DNA of 46,431 nt from the NCBI RefSeq assembly GCF_900476375.1, contig NZ_UPPP01000082.1:1-46431 (forward strand). The letters run 5' to 3'. Below, piece after piece: positions 7,069 through 16,158 of this stretch. Both the position numbers and the translations under genes were made by a program. The stretch's first letter is position 1; every line of letters begins with the position of its first letter. This DNA is from Allolucifera butyrica. GTDB taxonomy: Bacteria > Bacillota > Negativicutes > Sporomusales > UPPP01. Below the pieces are notes generated by a model, which saw only the letters and a list, made by a program, of their open reading frames with translations, ran no database searches and had not been told where the DNA came from.

Positions 7069-8343
7069 ATGGCAGCTCCGGCTTTCATGGCATTACTTAT
7101 TTTTATTCTGGTTTATTTGCTAATTATATCGGAAAAAGTACATCGTACGAAAGTTGCACTTATCGGCGCCGTTCTTGTAATATTGGTCAAGATCCTACCG
7201 CAGGAAGAAGCTGTGCGGGCAGTTGACTTTAATACGCTGGGACTGCTGATCGGCATGATGATTCTAGTGACGATTTCGCGCCGGACCGGCGTATTCCAGT
7301 ATATAGCGGTCAAAGCGGCGAAACTGGTTCAGGGAAATCCCGCAAGAATACTGGTTGCTTTTTTTGCCATTACCGCCATTGCCTCAGCTTTTTTAGATAA
7401 TGTGACTACGGTACTGCTGCTTACCAGTATTACTTTTGCCATTACGGAAGTGCTCGATATGAATCCGATTCCTTTTTTGGTTTCGGAAATTATTGCCTCC
7501 AATATTGGCGGTACGGCGACCCTGATCGGGGATCCGCCTAATATTATGATCGGCGGTGCAACCGGACTGGGTTTTGTTGATTTTATTGCCAATTTGACGT
7601 TACCCATTATTTTAGTAGGTATTGTAAATTGTTTTTTGCTCTATTTAATCTTTAAAAAAGATTTAACGGTTTCCCGGGAAATGCAGTTAAAAATTTTGGA
7701 ATTGGACGAGCGAGCGTTTTTAACCGACCGCCGGCTGTTGATCAAATCACTGGCAGTATTGGCCGCGGTGATGGCCGGCTTCCTTTTGCATCAGACACTG
7801 CATCTTGAATCGGCTACGATTGCGATGGCCGGGGCAGCAGTATTATTATTGGTGAGCGGTTTTGAACCGGAAGAGGTTTTTCAGGAAGTAGAATGGAATA
7901 CGATTTTCTTTTTCATCGGTTTGTTTATTTTAGTCGGTGCTCTGGAAGTGACAGGCATCATTAAGATGATTGCCCAGTGGGGATTGGATATTACCAAAGG
8001 CAACATCGTGTTCATGAATTTTCTCATTTTGTGGTTATCGGCGCTTGCCTCGGCGTTTATTGACAATATTCCTTTTGTGGCGACCATGATTCCTCTGATT
8101 AAATCCATGGCGCAGCTTGGCGGTATTGATGTCAGTTCCTTGTGGTGGACCTTGTCACTGGGGGCTTGCCTGGGCGGCAACGGCACCATTATCGGCGCAT
8201 CGGCCAATGTAGTTGTGTCCAGTATCGCCGCAGCACATGGCCGTCCCATTTCTTTTGCCTATTACTTCCGGATTGCTTTTCCTCTCATGATTATCAGTAT
8301 CGCTATAGTCAATTTATATGTTTACTTAGTATATTTGCAGTAG
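7069..8343 (+). CDS. ArsB/NhaD-type ion transporter
   Basis: A 424-residue protein with about 11-12 membrane spans, two-fold internal repeat and the ion-transporter superfamily signatures SAFLDNVTTVLL and SAFIDNIPFVATMIPL, each followed by a GGT/GGNGTxIGxxAN(I/V)V(M/V) motif (ASNIGGTATLIGDPPNIMIG; GGNGTIIGASANVVVSS). These mark the ArsB/NhaD/P-protein group, which moves Na+, arsenite or carboxylates. Start: ATG behind GATGGGGGA. Its position directly after a decarboxylase gene set suggests sodium or organic-acid transport, but the substrate is not determined. No arsR/arsC gene is nearby, so an arsenic role is unlikely. Confidence 0.82.
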   Translation: MAAPAFMALLIFILVYLLIISEKVHRTKVALIGAVLVILVKILPQEEAVRAVDFNTLGLLIGMMILVTISRRTGVFQYIAVKAAKLVQGNPARILVAFFAITAIASAFLDNVTTVLLLTSITFAITEVLDMNPIPFLVSEIIASNIGGTATLIGDPPNIMIGGATGLGFVDFIANLTLPIILVGIVNCFLLYLIFKKDLTVSREMQLKILELDERAFLTDRRLLIKSLAVLAAVMAGFLLHQTLHLESATIAMAGAAVLLLVSGFEPEEVFQEVEWNTIFFFIGLFILVGALEVTGIIKMIAQWGLDITKGNIVFMNFLILWLSALASAFIDNIPFVATMIPLIKSMAQLGGIDVSSLWWTLSLGACLGGNGTIIGASANVVVSSIAAAHGRPISFAYYFRIAFPLMIISIAIVNLYVYLVYLQ

Positions 8344-8390
8344 TTTGACAGCTGGAAATTGAATGGATAAGAATTGCAATATTTTTTGTA

Positions 8391-8420
8391 TTTACGCATT
8401 GAACGGAAAAATGTTATAAT
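8391..8420 (+). promoter_or_regulatory. Possible sigma-A promoter of the rnf operon
   Basis: A perfect TATAAT at 8415-8420 with a weak -35 (TTTACG at 8391-8396, 18-base spacer), about 185 bases before the first gene of the cluster. A partly paired segment, CCAGGTC with GGCCTGG, starts about 12 bases further on. The long leader has no riboswitch that I recognise. Confidence 0.45.
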
Positions 8421-8604
8421 AACACAGAAAAACCAGGTCTTTTCTTAATCCGGCCTGGGAATCTGATTTGTTGTCAAACAGGAAATTTTATAAAGTTACA
8501 AAAGCAGGTAATCTTTAATTTAAGAGCGAATACTTCTTTGTTTATATTTGAGTCCGGTTAAAAGCTGGTATGACCATTAGACCAAAAGAGAGGAGGGTAA
8601 CAGG

Positions 8605-9021
8605 ATGGAGAAACAACAAGAAGGGGTGGTTATCGATATTATAGGGAACTTGGCCAAAGTAAAAACAAGCCGGCATAACGATTGTGAGAACTGCGGCGCC
8701 TGTCCCGGCAATTCGGCCATCGTTTTGGAAGCCCGAAATCCTCTGGGTGCGACTCCCGGTCAGCGGGTACTGGTTGAAGTACCGGCGGGCAACATGTTAA
8801 AAGCGGCATTTATTGTTTACGTATTACCCTTATTGGCTATCCTGGCAGGGGCCCTGGCCGGCGGATTTACTGCCGGCAAACTGGGCAGCGGGCCTTTCTG
8901 GTTTCAGATTGCGGGTGGCGGCATATTCTTTTGTTGTTCTGTTCTGTATATTAAATACTTTGACCACAGTGCCAGGTCAAATGCAGCTATGCAACCGGTA
9001 GTCACAAAAATATTGGATTAA
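8605..9021 (+). CDS. rseC: RseC/MucC-family membrane protein
   Basis: A 138-residue SoxR-reducing-system / RseC family protein: a soluble N-terminal beta domain with a four-cysteine cluster (CENCGACPG plus the upstream region), then two membrane spans (about 72-95 and 100-118). In gammaproteobacteria RseC works with Rnf-like complexes to reduce SoxR; in anaerobic Firmicutes the gene commonly precedes rnf, as here. AGGAGGG lies just before the ATG. It probably assists Rnf assembly or redox exchange; this is inference from family and context. Confidence 0.85.
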   Translation: MEKQQEGVVIDIIGNLAKVKTSRHNDCENCGACPGNSAIVLEARNPLGATPGQRVLVEVPAGNMLKAAFIVYVLPLLAILAGALAGGFTAGKLGSGPFWFQIAGGGIFFCCSVLYIKYFDHSARSNAAMQPVVTKILD

Positions 9022-9076
9022 CTAATTGTTTTGTGAAAATTATGAGGCAACGCAAACGAGTTAGAGGGGTGAATTT

Positions 9077-10396
9077 ATGGGGAAAACATTTCGCGGGGGT
9101 GTCCATCCTGACGACAAGAAGCGGTATACGGCAACGAAACCGATTGAGGTTGCTCCGCTGCCGCAGAAAGTAGTAATTCCTACCAGACAGCATATCGGTG
9201 CGCCCTGTTCTCCCACCGTAAAAGTGGGTGACTTGGTTAAGAAGGGACAGGTTATTGCCGAGGCACAGGCCTTTGTCTCGAGTCCGGTTCATGCTTCTAC
9301 ATCAGGAAAAGTGACTGAAATCTCCGACTATCCGCATCCTGTATTTGGATTGTGCAGTGCCATCGTGATTGAGAGCGACGGGTTAGACGAGTGGGCCGAC
9401 GGTTTGCCGTTAACCCGGGACTGGAAGACCCTGGAGAGCAAGGAATTAAAGGAAATAATCCGCCAGGCCGGCATTGTCGGTATGGGGGGGGCTACTTTTC
9501 CGACGCATGTTAAAATGGCGCCCCCGCCGGAGAAGGTTATTGACACGTTTATTCTGAATGCCGCCGAATGTGAGCCGTACCTGACGGCTGACCACCGTGT
9601 CATGCTGGAGCAGGCCGGCCGGATTGTAAACGGCATGCAGATTGCGATGAAAGTCTTAGGGGTAACGCAAGGATATGTAGGGATTGAGGAAAATAAACCC
9701 GATGCCATTGAGAGTCTGCAAAAAGTGTGCGCCGGTTCGGAGATTAAGGTGGTGCCGCTTAAGACGAAGTATCCGCAAGGAGCGGAAAAAACGCTGATTA
9801 AGGTTATAGCCGACCGGGAAGTTCCTTCGGGAGGGCTGCCCATGGATGTGGGAGTCGTCGTTCAGAATGTGGGCACCGTGGTAGCCATCGGCGACGCGGT
9901 CGAACGGGGAATCCCCCTGATTGAAAGGGTTACCACCGTAACCGGCGGCGCGATTATTGAACCGAAAAATCTTCTTTTGCGTATTGGCACAACGTTTGCT
10001 CAGGCAGTGGAATGGTGCGGCGGTTTCAAGGAACAGCCGGTAAAGGTGATTATGGGCGGACCGATGATGGGAATGGCCCAGCGGACTTTGGATGTACCCA
10101 TAATTAAAGGTACATCAGGAATTCTGGCATTAACAGCGGAAGACGTAAATGTTGGTCCGGAACGTCCCTGTATCCGTTGCGGCCGGTGTGTCGAAGCCTG
10201 TCCTATGGGACTGGTGCCCAGCATGTTGAGTATTCTCGGGCAGCGTAACTTATATCAGGTGGCAAAAGAGGAGTACAACCTGCTGGACTGTGTGGAATGC
10301 GGGTCCTGTGTCTATGTATGTCCCGCCAAGCGGAACATTGTTCACTATATTAAGCTGTCGAAAGCCCAAAATGCGGCGAAGGCAGCTAAGAAATAG
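9077..10396 (+). CDS. rnfC: Rnf complex subunit C
   Basis: A 439-residue peripheral subunit of the ion-translocating ferredoxin:NAD+ oxidoreductase. It has an N-terminal barrel-sandwich domain (residues about 1-110), the NADH/FMN-binding Nqo1-like domain with GMGGATFPTHVK and NAAECEPYLTADHR, and two [4Fe-4S] motifs near residues 360-410 (CIRCGRCVEACPMG and CVECGSCVYVCPAKR). Electrons from ferredoxin via RnfB reach NAD+ here. The gene order C-D-G-E-A-B that starts with it is the usual clostridial order. The next gene follows after 11 bases. Confidence 0.97.
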   Translation: MGKTFRGGVHPDDKKRYTATKPIEVAPLPQKVVIPTRQHIGAPCSPTVKVGDLVKKGQVIAEAQAFVSSPVHASTSGKVTEISDYPHPVFGLCSAIVIESDGLDEWADGLPLTRDWKTLESKELKEIIRQAGIVGMGGATFPTHVKMAPPPEKVIDTFILNAAECEPYLTADHRVMLEQAGRIVNGMQIAMKVLGVTQGYVGIEENKPDAIESLQKVCAGSEIKVVPLKTKYPQGAEKTLIKVIADREVPSGGLPMDVGVVVQNVGTVVAIGDAVERGIPLIERVTTVTGGAIIEPKNLLLRIGTTFAQAVEWCGGFKEQPVKVIMGGPMMGMAQRTLDVPIIKGTSGILALTAEDVNVGPERPCIRCGRCVEACPMGLVPSMLSILGQRNLYQVAKEEYNLLDCVECGSCVYVCPAKRNIVHYIKLSKAQNAAKAAKK

Positions 10397-10407
10397 GAGG
10401 TGGCGGT

Positions 10408-11403
10408 ATGAGCGCTGAAGCTAAATTTGAACTGGATAAACTTTCTGTTTCGGCATCGCCGCATGTCCGGTGCGACGAGTCGATAGCCAAAATCATGTGG
10501 ACGGTAAACCTGGCGCTGGCACCTGCCGCTTTATTCTCGGTCTACCGTTTCGGTTTGCCTGCACTGACGACAATGATTGTGTCGATTGTCGCGGCTGTGG
10601 TTACTGAATATTTAATTCTTAAGTGGCAGGGAAAACCCGTTGTTATTAATGACGGCAGCGCATTTCTGACCGGGCTTTTACTGGCCATGAATATTCCTTC
10701 CACCGTACCCTGGTATATGCCGGTGTTTGGCGCGGTGGTGTCAATTGCCATTGCCAAGCATACCATGGGTGGTCTGGGTTATAACATTTTTAACCCGGCC
10801 CTGGTTGGCAGGGCGTTTCTGCTTGCGTCCTGGCCGATCGCCATGACTAGCTGGCCGGAGATGGCCAGCAAGGTGGATGGGGTTACCTCGGCTACGCCGC
10901 TGGGAATATTGAAACTGCAAGGATATCAAAAGTTAGTTGAGATTTTCGGTGACAAGGCAACCATGTATAAAGACTTGTTTTTGGGCCTGCGCAGCGGCAG
11001 TATGGGAGAGACTTCGGCCTTATTGCTGATTATCGGCGGTATTTATCTGATTTACCGCGGCTATATCAACTGGCAGGTGCCTGTGGTCATGATCGGTACC
11101 GCCGGAATACTCACCTGGGCCTTTGGCGGTAATGCCGGCTTATTTAGCGGCGATCCGCTACTCAACATGATAAGCGGCGGTCTGATCCTCGGGGCTTTTT
11201 TCATGGCTACCGATATGGTAACCATTCCGATTACGGTAAAAGGGCAAATCGTGTTTGCCGCCGGTGCCGGGGCGTTGACTGCTCTGATTCGTATAGCCGG
11301 GGGGTATCCGGAAGGCGTTTGTTATTCTATTTTGCTGATGAACGCCGTAACGCCGCTTATTGACCGGTTTACCAAACCTAAAAAATTCGGGGCTGGGAGG
11401 TAG
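10408..11403 (+). CDS. rnfD: Rnf complex subunit D
   Basis: A 331-residue integral membrane subunit (NqrB/RnfD family) with about nine spans. TSATPLG contains Thr163, the expected site of covalent FMN attachment by the flavin transferase ApbE. GYNIFNPALVGRAF and FFMATDMVTIP are conserved family stretches. It forms part of the ion-translocating core with RnfE, A and G. AGGAGG precedes the ATG; rnfG starts five bases after the stop. Confidence 0.97.
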   Translation: MSAEAKFELDKLSVSASPHVRCDESIAKIMWTVNLALAPAALFSVYRFGLPALTTMIVSIVAAVVTEYLILKWQGKPVVINDGSAFLTGLLLAMNIPSTVPWYMPVFGAVVSIAIAKHTMGGLGYNIFNPALVGRAFLLASWPIAMTSWPEMASKVDGVTSATPLGILKLQGYQKLVEIFGDKATMYKDLFLGLRSGSMGETSALLLIIGGIYLIYRGYINWQVPVVMIGTAGILTWAFGGNAGLFSGDPLLNMISGGLILGAFFMATDMVTIPITVKGQIVFAAGAGALTALIRIAGGYPEGVCYSILLMNAVTPLIDRFTKPKKFGAGR

Positions 11404-11408
11404 GACAC

Positions 11409-11978
11409 ATGGCGCATGAAGCACACGAATCCAACGCCAGCAGTATTTTTAAGATTGGAATTAACCTGACGATTGCCTGTTTGATTTCGGGGACGATTAT
11501 TGCCGGCACTTACGCCGTTACGGCTCCGGTTGCCGCTAAAGAGCAGATTGTTCAGCAAAATAAGGCAATGAAAGACCTGGTACCCGACGCTCAGAATTTT
11601 AAGCCGGTGGACGGTAAAACCGGCTGGTATGCCGCTTTGCAGAACGGCAAAGTGATTGCTTATGTTGTTCCTGCCGAAAGTAAAGGGTATGGCGGTGCAA
11701 TCAAAATGCTGACGGCTGTGTCAACCGACGGTAAAGACCTCGGTTATAAAATACTGTCCCATAATGAAACTCCCGGTTTGGGGGCGAATGCCACTCAACC
11801 TAAGTTCAGTCATCAGTTTATTGGGAAGACGGCTGAACAACTTGAAGTTGTAAAGGTTCCGACCGATAAAAATATTCAGGCTATGACGGGGGCGACAATT
11901 ACTTCCCGTGCCGTTACCAAAGGCATTAAGGAAGCCGTCGAGAAAGTTGCCGCCTACGCCGCCGGTCAGCAGAAGTGA
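11409..11978 (+). CDS. rnfG: Rnf complex subunit G
   Basis: A 189-residue subunit with one N-terminal membrane span (residues about 15-37) and an extracytoplasmic FMN-binding domain. MTGATITSRAV carries Thr163, the covalent FMN site (consensus S/T-GAT). It passes electrons across the membrane between RnfB/C and RnfD. GGAGGTAGGACAC lies before the ATG. RnfE begins ten bases after its stop. Confidence 0.96.
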   Translation: MAHEAHESNASSIFKIGINLTIACLISGTIIAGTYAVTAPVAAKEQIVQQNKAMKDLVPDAQNFKPVDGKTGWYAALQNGKVIAYVVPAESKGYGGAIKMLTAVSTDGKDLGYKILSHNETPGLGANATQPKFSHQFIGKTAEQLEVVKVPTDKNIQAMTGATITSRAVTKGIKEAVEKVAAYAAGQQK

Positions 11979-11988
11979 GGTGGGAAAA

Positions 11989-12654
11989 ATGAACGAAAAT
12001 CAAAGTTTGTGGCAAATTTTTTATAAGGGTTTATTTGAGCAAAACCCGATATTCCGTCTGGCATTAAGTCTTTGTCCGGCATTGGCCGTAACCTCAACGG
12101 TTATGAATGCGCTGGCGATGGGCTTGTCCGTTTTGTTTGTTATCACTGCCAACAACACTGTGGTATCCCTGACGCGGCGCTGGGTTAACCCGAAAGTCCG
12201 CGTGCCGGTATATATTACGTCCATTGCCACGATTGTTACGGTGGTCCAGCTCGTCTTGCAGGCTTATTTTCCGGTCTTGTTCAAAGAGTTAAGTATTTAT
12301 CTCGCCTTGATTGTGGTGTTTGCCATTATTTTGGCGCGGGCGGAAGTTTTCGCCGCCAAGAATCCCGTTATCCCGTCCTTTTTTGACGGACTGGGTATGG
12401 GCGCCGGTTTTGCTTTGGCTATGCTGGTAGTTGGTGTAATCCGCGAACTTCTGGGCAATGGTACAATTTTGGGTGTAAGTGTTTTTGGCGCCTCCTATAA
12501 CCCGATTTTAGTCGCCATTTTGCCACCGGGCGGTTTCGTTTTAATCGGCTTAATTATTGGCGGCATTAATTTGTTCGACGAATACCAGCGCAAGGCTCGC
12601 GCAGCAAAAGCCAAAGCGGCCCAAAATATTGCGATGGAAGGGAGTAGGGCGTAA
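11989..12654 (+). CDS. rnfE: Rnf complex subunit E
   Basis: A 221-residue, six-span membrane subunit (NqrD/RnfE family) of the Rnf pump. The start is ATG 11989, preceded by GAGGTGGG; a longer in-frame reading from 11908 would overlap rnfG and is rejected. Conserved elements include the NNTVV stretch in an early span and FFDGLGMGAGFALAMLVVG. The C-terminus is basic (YQRKARAAKAKA). Its stop overlaps the rnfA start (TAATG), indicating translational coupling. Confidence 0.96.
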   Translation: MNENQSLWQIFYKGLFEQNPIFRLALSLCPALAVTSTVMNALAMGLSVLFVITANNTVVSLTRRWVNPKVRVPVYITSIATIVTVVQLVLQAYFPVLFKELSIYLALIVVFAIILARAEVFAAKNPVIPSFFDGLGMGAGFALAMLVVGVIRELLGNGTILGVSVFGASYNPILVAILPPGGFVLIGLIIGGINLFDEYQRKARAAKAKAAQNIAMEGSRA

Positions 12655-13235
12655 TGCACGATTATTTTCTGTTGTTTATGAGTGCGGTTATTGTCAATAA
12701 CTTCGTATTGACCCGTTTTTTGGGCTTATGTATTTTCTTTGGCGTATCAAAAAACCTCAATGCTTCCATCGGTATGGGTATGGCTGTGACCTCAGTCATG
12801 ACTATGAGCTCGATGCTGGCGTGGGTTGTTTATAATTATATTTTGCTTCCTTATCACCTCACATTCCTGAATACGGTTATTTTCGTCGTATTGATTGCCA
12901 GCTTTGTCCAGCTGCTGGAGATGATCATCAAAAAACATGCGCCGGCATTGTATAATATGTGGGGTATTTACCTCGTGCTGATTGCTACAAACTGTATTGT
13001 GCTTGGGGTGCCGCTTTTAAATGCCGACAATAGCTATAACTTTGGCATGAGTGTCGTGAATGCCATCGGTTCCGGTGCAGGCTTTGCCATGGCCATCATC
13101 TTAATGGCCAGTCTGCGGGAAAAACTGCAATATGCGGACGTGCCGAAACCGCTGCAAGGTCTGGGGATCGCTTTTATCCTGGCAGGAATGCTGGCCCTTT
13201 CCTTCTTCGGTTTTTCCGGTATGATTCCGTTATAA
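12654..13235 (+). CDS. rnfA: Rnf complex subunit A
   Basis: A 193-residue, six-span membrane subunit (NqrE/RnfA family), homologous to RnfE with inverted topology. Conserved features are the N-terminal VNNFVLTRFLGLC, with the cysteine thought to bind an intramembrane iron-sulfur cluster together with RnfE, and the second-half TNCIVLGVPL. Full length. It is coupled to rnfE by a one-base overlap. Confidence 0.97.
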   Translation: MHDYFLLFMSAVIVNNFVLTRFLGLCIFFGVSKNLNASIGMGMAVTSVMTMSSMLAWVVYNYILLPYHLTFLNTVIFVVLIASFVQLLEMIIKKHAPALYNMWGIYLVLIATNCIVLGVPLLNADNSYNFGMSVVNAIGSGAGFAMAIILMASLREKLQYADVPKPLQGLGIAFILAGMLALSFFGFSGMIPL

Positions 13236-13248
13236 GGAGATAATGATT

Positions 13249-14139
13249 ATGAGCACATCAATCGCGATTTTGGTCGTTTTGACTGGTCTTGGTTTAGTGT
13301 TCGGCTTCATTCTTGCGTTTGCCAACAAGAAGTTTGCTATTGAAGTCAACCCGCTGATTCATATCGTTGAAGACGTATTGCCGAAGGGCCAGTGCGGGGC
13401 CTGTGGATATGCCGGCTGTCAGGCTTATGCCGAGGCCGTGGTGTTGAATCCGGATGTACCGCCAAACCTTTGTATACCGGGTAAAGAACTGGTTGCGAAG
13501 GTGGTGTCTGAATTGACCGGCAAAGTGGCCGAAGCGGTAGAACCGCGCATCGCTCAGGTAAGATGTGCCGGCAGTGACGGCAAAGCGGTAAAAACTTACG
13601 AATATACGGGTGTGGACGACTGTGTTGCGGCGAATTTATTGTTTGGCGGGCCCAAGGCCTGCAAATACGGCTGTCTGGGACTGGGCACCTGTGTGCGGAG
13701 TTGTCCGTTTGATGCCATGACGATGAGTCCGGAAGGACTGCCGGTCATTGATCCTGACAAATGTACCGGCTGTGGTACCTGTGAAAGCGTATGCCCGAAA
13801 CAAGTGATTGCCATGATGCCTTTGGGGGCGCATGTCCGGGTTAACTGCAATTCCAAAGATAAGGGGCAGGCCGCGCGCAAAGCCTGCAGCTCGGCTTGTA
13901 TTGGCTGTTCCTTGTGCATGCGGGAATGTCCCCACGGGGCAATAAAAATGGAAAATAATTTGGCTGTTGTGGATGCTCATATTTGCGTTGAACAGTGTTC
14001 CGATGCAAAATGCCTGGCAAAGTGTCCGACCAAGGCGATACGGCCGGCGATACTGGGAATTATGCCGGGAACGGAAGATCAAACCAGCGTGGCAGCAAAT
14101 TGTCCAACCTATGTAAAACAAAATATTTCGGCAAGTTAA
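13249..14139 (+). CDS. rnfB: Rnf complex subunit B (polyferredoxin)
   Basis: A 296-residue subunit: one N-terminal membrane anchor, then a CGACGYAGCxxYAEAV...NLC cluster motif and about five more [4Fe-4S] motifs (CKYGCLGLGTCVRSCPF, CTGCGTCESVCPKQ, CIGCSLCMRECPHG, CVEQCSDAKCLAKCP). It accepts electrons from reduced ferredoxin. ATG 13249 lies nine bases after AAGGAG; ATG 13243 is only three bases from it. It is the last gene of the Rnf operon, directly followed by a strong terminator. Confidence 0.96.
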   Translation: MSTSIAILVVLTGLGLVFGFILAFANKKFAIEVNPLIHIVEDVLPKGQCGACGYAGCQAYAEAVVLNPDVPPNLCIPGKELVAKVVSELTGKVAEAVEPRIAQVRCAGSDGKAVKTYEYTGVDDCVAANLLFGGPKACKYGCLGLGTCVRSCPFDAMTMSPEGLPVIDPDKCTGCGTCESVCPKQVIAMMPLGAHVRVNCNSKDKGQAARKACSSACIGCSLCMRECPHGAIKMENNLAVVDAHICVEQCSDAKCLAKCPTKAIRPAILGIMPGTEDQTSVAANCPTYVKQNISAS

Positions 14140-14166
14140 AAAGGAGGGGGATTCCCCTCCTTTTTT
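14138..14166 (+). terminator. Intrinsic terminator of the rnf operon
   Basis: An 11-bp stem (AAAAGGAGGGG / CCCCTCCTTTT) with a four-base loop and a run of T directly after the rnfB stop codon. Confidence 0.92.
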
Positions 14167-14191
14167 CACTTTTGATTTCAGCATTTTTACG

Positions 14192-14219
14192 AAAGACCGC
14201 AATTACGGTCTTTTGTTGC
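14192..14219 (+). terminator. Second terminator hairpin
   Basis: AAAGACCG-CAATTA-CGGTCTTT followed by TGTTG, about 30 bases after the first rnf terminator. Confidence 0.6.
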
Positions 14220-14286
14220 GAAAACTTGCATGTATTGTTGAATTCTTGTACAATAAGATAGAGTAATCTATGGGGTGGACAACGAT

Positions 14287-14667
14287 ATGATGCTGACTAA
14301 GGCGGATAAATGGCTGACCGGCATATTGCTGGTGGTAGCAGCGGTTGGCATTCTTGCAGGCTGGCCGGTGCTTGCTGCGACCGGTCAAAAGGTTGCTGAA
14401 GTCAGTGTCAACGGAAAAGTGGTTAAGGTGATTCCGCTCCGGCAGGGATATTATGATGAATTCCGGGTCGAAAACCAGGGACATTATAATGTGATTGAAG
14501 TCCGGGGCGACCGTATACGAATACGGGAAGCCGATTGTCCTGACCAAATCTGTGTGCGTACAGGCTGGGCGAGTCTGGTCTCGCAACAGATTGTTTGTCT
14601 TCCCAACCGGGTTGCTGTACGAATTATATCCGCGGAACCTTCGGATATTGATGATATAGCGCGGTGA
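14287..14667 (+). CDS. NusG domain II-containing exported protein
   Basis: A 126-residue protein with one N-terminal membrane span (residues about 9-28) and a small beta domain of the NusG-domain-II family containing the signature ADCPDQICVRTGW. ATG 14287 is about eight bases after TGGGGTGG; GTG 14275 overlaps that site. In anaerobic Firmicutes this gene usually sits with a Gx-family membrane gene near rnf or apbE, as here (next gene eight bases after its stop). Its biochemical role is not established; a link to flavin or electron-transfer maturation is guessed from the neighbourhood. Confidence 0.85.
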   Translation: MMLTKADKWLTGILLVVAAVGILAGWPVLAATGQKVAEVSVNGKVVKVIPLRQGYYDEFRVENQGHYNVIEVRGDRIRIREADCPDQICVRTGWASLVSQQIVCLPNRVAVRIISAEPSDIDDIAR

Positions 14668-14674
14668 GGCGAAG

Positions 14675-15181
14675 ATGAAATCAACCAAACGGATGATTGT
14701 ACTGGCCTTTCTTCTAACAATGGCTATCATGTTGCATGTCGTTGAGTCCTGGCTGCCGCTGCCATTGCCGGTACCGGGCATTAAACTGGGACTGGCCAAT
14801 TTTATATCTTTATTTGTGATCGTTGCTTATGGCTGGCGGGAGACGCTTAGTGTCGCCCTATTAAGGGTTTTGCTGGGGTCTTTGTTAAACGGGACCTTTT
14901 TAGGACTGACATTTGCCATGAGTTTGAGCGCTGCTCTAATTAGCACGACGGCAATGGTGCTTACTTATCGTTTCCTGTATCCCACTTTTTCACTGGTTGG
15001 CGTGAGTGTGATCGGGGCAGTTTTTCATAATTTGACACAAATTTTGGTGGCGTGTGTAGTTATATCTAGTGCAGGCTTGTTGTGGTATTTGCCGTATCTG
15101 ATTTTATTTGCTGTCCCGACGGGGGTAATAACCGGTCTGACAGCCAGGCACTTTATGACCCGGATTCCAAAATGGTCGTAA
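14675..15181 (+). CDS. Gx transporter family / 'heptaprenyl diphosphate synthase component I' membrane protein
   Basis: A 168-residue membrane protein with five or six spans and the family stretch PVPGIKLGLANFISLF. It belongs to the Gx family, historically annotated as heptaprenyl diphosphate synthase component I but with an ECF-S-transporter-like look (GIKLGLAN is typical of vitamin-binding S components). It starts eight bases after the NusG-domain-II gene and follows the Rnf operon; pairing with Rnf or flavin supply is inferred. Substrate unknown. Confidence 0.8.
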   Translation: MKSTKRMIVLAFLLTMAIMLHVVESWLPLPLPVPGIKLGLANFISLFVIVAYGWRETLSVALLRVLLGSLLNGTFLGLTFAMSLSAALISTTAMVLTYRFLYPTFSLVGVSVIGAVFHNLTQILVACVVISSAGLLWYLPYLILFAVPTGVITGLTARHFMTRIPKWS

Positions 15182-15214
15182 TGTGCGGAAAAAGATTGCA
15201 AAATGCCCGCATTG

Positions 15215-15244
15215 TCCTTGTTATCGCAAGGATTCTTTTGTTTA
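15215..15244 (+). terminator. Terminator after the Gx-family gene
   Basis: TCCTTG-TTATCG-CAAGGA followed by TTCTTTTGTTT. Confidence 0.7.
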
Positions 15245-15301
15245 TTGTAGAAGAATAAAAGAATACGGAAATCATTGCGCTAGACGTGGGAGGTTGTACG
15301 A

Positions 15302-15574
15302 TTGAAAGGCGGGACGAATAAAGGTTTCGGCATGTTACTTTTATTTATGATAACCGGCGCAGTTCTTGGCGGTATACTGGGAGAAATGATAGCCGGGTCG
15401 GCATTGTTGTCGGGCGTAGCTCCTTATTTGGTGAAAACTTTTTCGATTTTTGATCTTCCCCCTGTAGTAATTAACTTATATGTTGTAAAATTGGTAGTCG
15501 GATTTGCTCTCAATCCAAACTTGATTAGCATTTTTGGGATATTGGTGGCAGTTTTTCTATTCCGCCGTTTTTAA
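15302..15574 (+). CDS. DUF4321 small membrane protein
   Basis: Ninety residues with two or three membrane spans (residues about 8-28, 55-68 and 72-88), matching the DUF4321 family of Firmicutes, whose genes typically lie just before maf and radC, as here. It starts at TTG 15302, eight bases after GGGAGG. Function unknown; the conserved position next to maf, radC and mreB hints at a cell-envelope role, no more. Confidence 0.75.
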   Translation: MKGGTNKGFGMLLLFMITGAVLGGILGEMIAGSALLSGVAPYLVKTFSIFDLPPVVINLYVVKLVVGFALNPNLISIFGILVAVFLFRRF

Positions 15575-15588
15575 TTGAGGAGGTTTCT

Positions 15589-16158
15589 ATGGCCATCATT
15601 CTAGCGTCTGCTTCGCCTCGGCGGCAGGAATTGCTGACGCAAATCCGTTGTAACTTTACTGTGGTAACCAGTAATGTAATCGAGGATAATACACAGGCTG
15701 TGCCGCCGGAGAAACTGGCTGTAATTCAGGCCGTAGCTAAGGCAAGGGATGTTGCGGCAAGAGCAGGCCGTAATGATGTGGTTATCGGCGCGGATACCAT
15801 TGTAGTATATAACGGGCAGATATACGGCAAACCGGCTGACCGGACGGACGCACGCAGAATGCTGACGGAATTGTCCGGCCATGAACATTGTGTCATTACC
15901 GGAGTGGCTGTTGTTGGGAACAGTCAGACCTGGAGTGATTTTGCTTGTACTAAGGTTACGCTTCGTGACCTTACTGATGAGGAGATTGAACATTATTTGG
16001 CTACAGGTGAGCCTATGGATAAAGCCGGAGCGTACGGCATTCAAGGAATCGGTGCCTTGCTGGTGGCGAATATCAGCGGGTCTTATTCCAATGTGGTTGG
16101 TTTGCCGCTGGTTACTTTGGCTGAACTGCTCAAAAAGGCAGGAATCAAATTATTATGA
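15589..16158 (+). CDS. maf: Maf nucleotide pyrophosphatase
   Basis: A 189-residue Maf/Ham1-superfamily protein with the N-terminal ILASASPRRQELL signature, IGADTIVVYNGQIYGKP and DKAGAYGIQGIGALLV. Maf proteins (YhdE type) hydrolyse dTTP, UTP or modified nucleotides to the monophosphate, preventing misincorporation and affecting septum formation. Start: ATG after GAGGAGG. Its stop overlaps the radC start (ATGA), so the two are translationally coupled. Confidence 0.94.
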   Translation: MAIILASASPRRQELLTQIRCNFTVVTSNVIEDNTQAVPPEKLAVIQAVAKARDVAARAGRNDVVIGADTIVVYNGQIYGKPADRTDARRMLTELSGHEHCVITGVAVVGNSQTWSDFACTKVTLRDLTDEEIEHYLATGEPMDKAGAYGIQGIGALLVANISGSYSNVVGLPLVTLAELLKKAGIKLL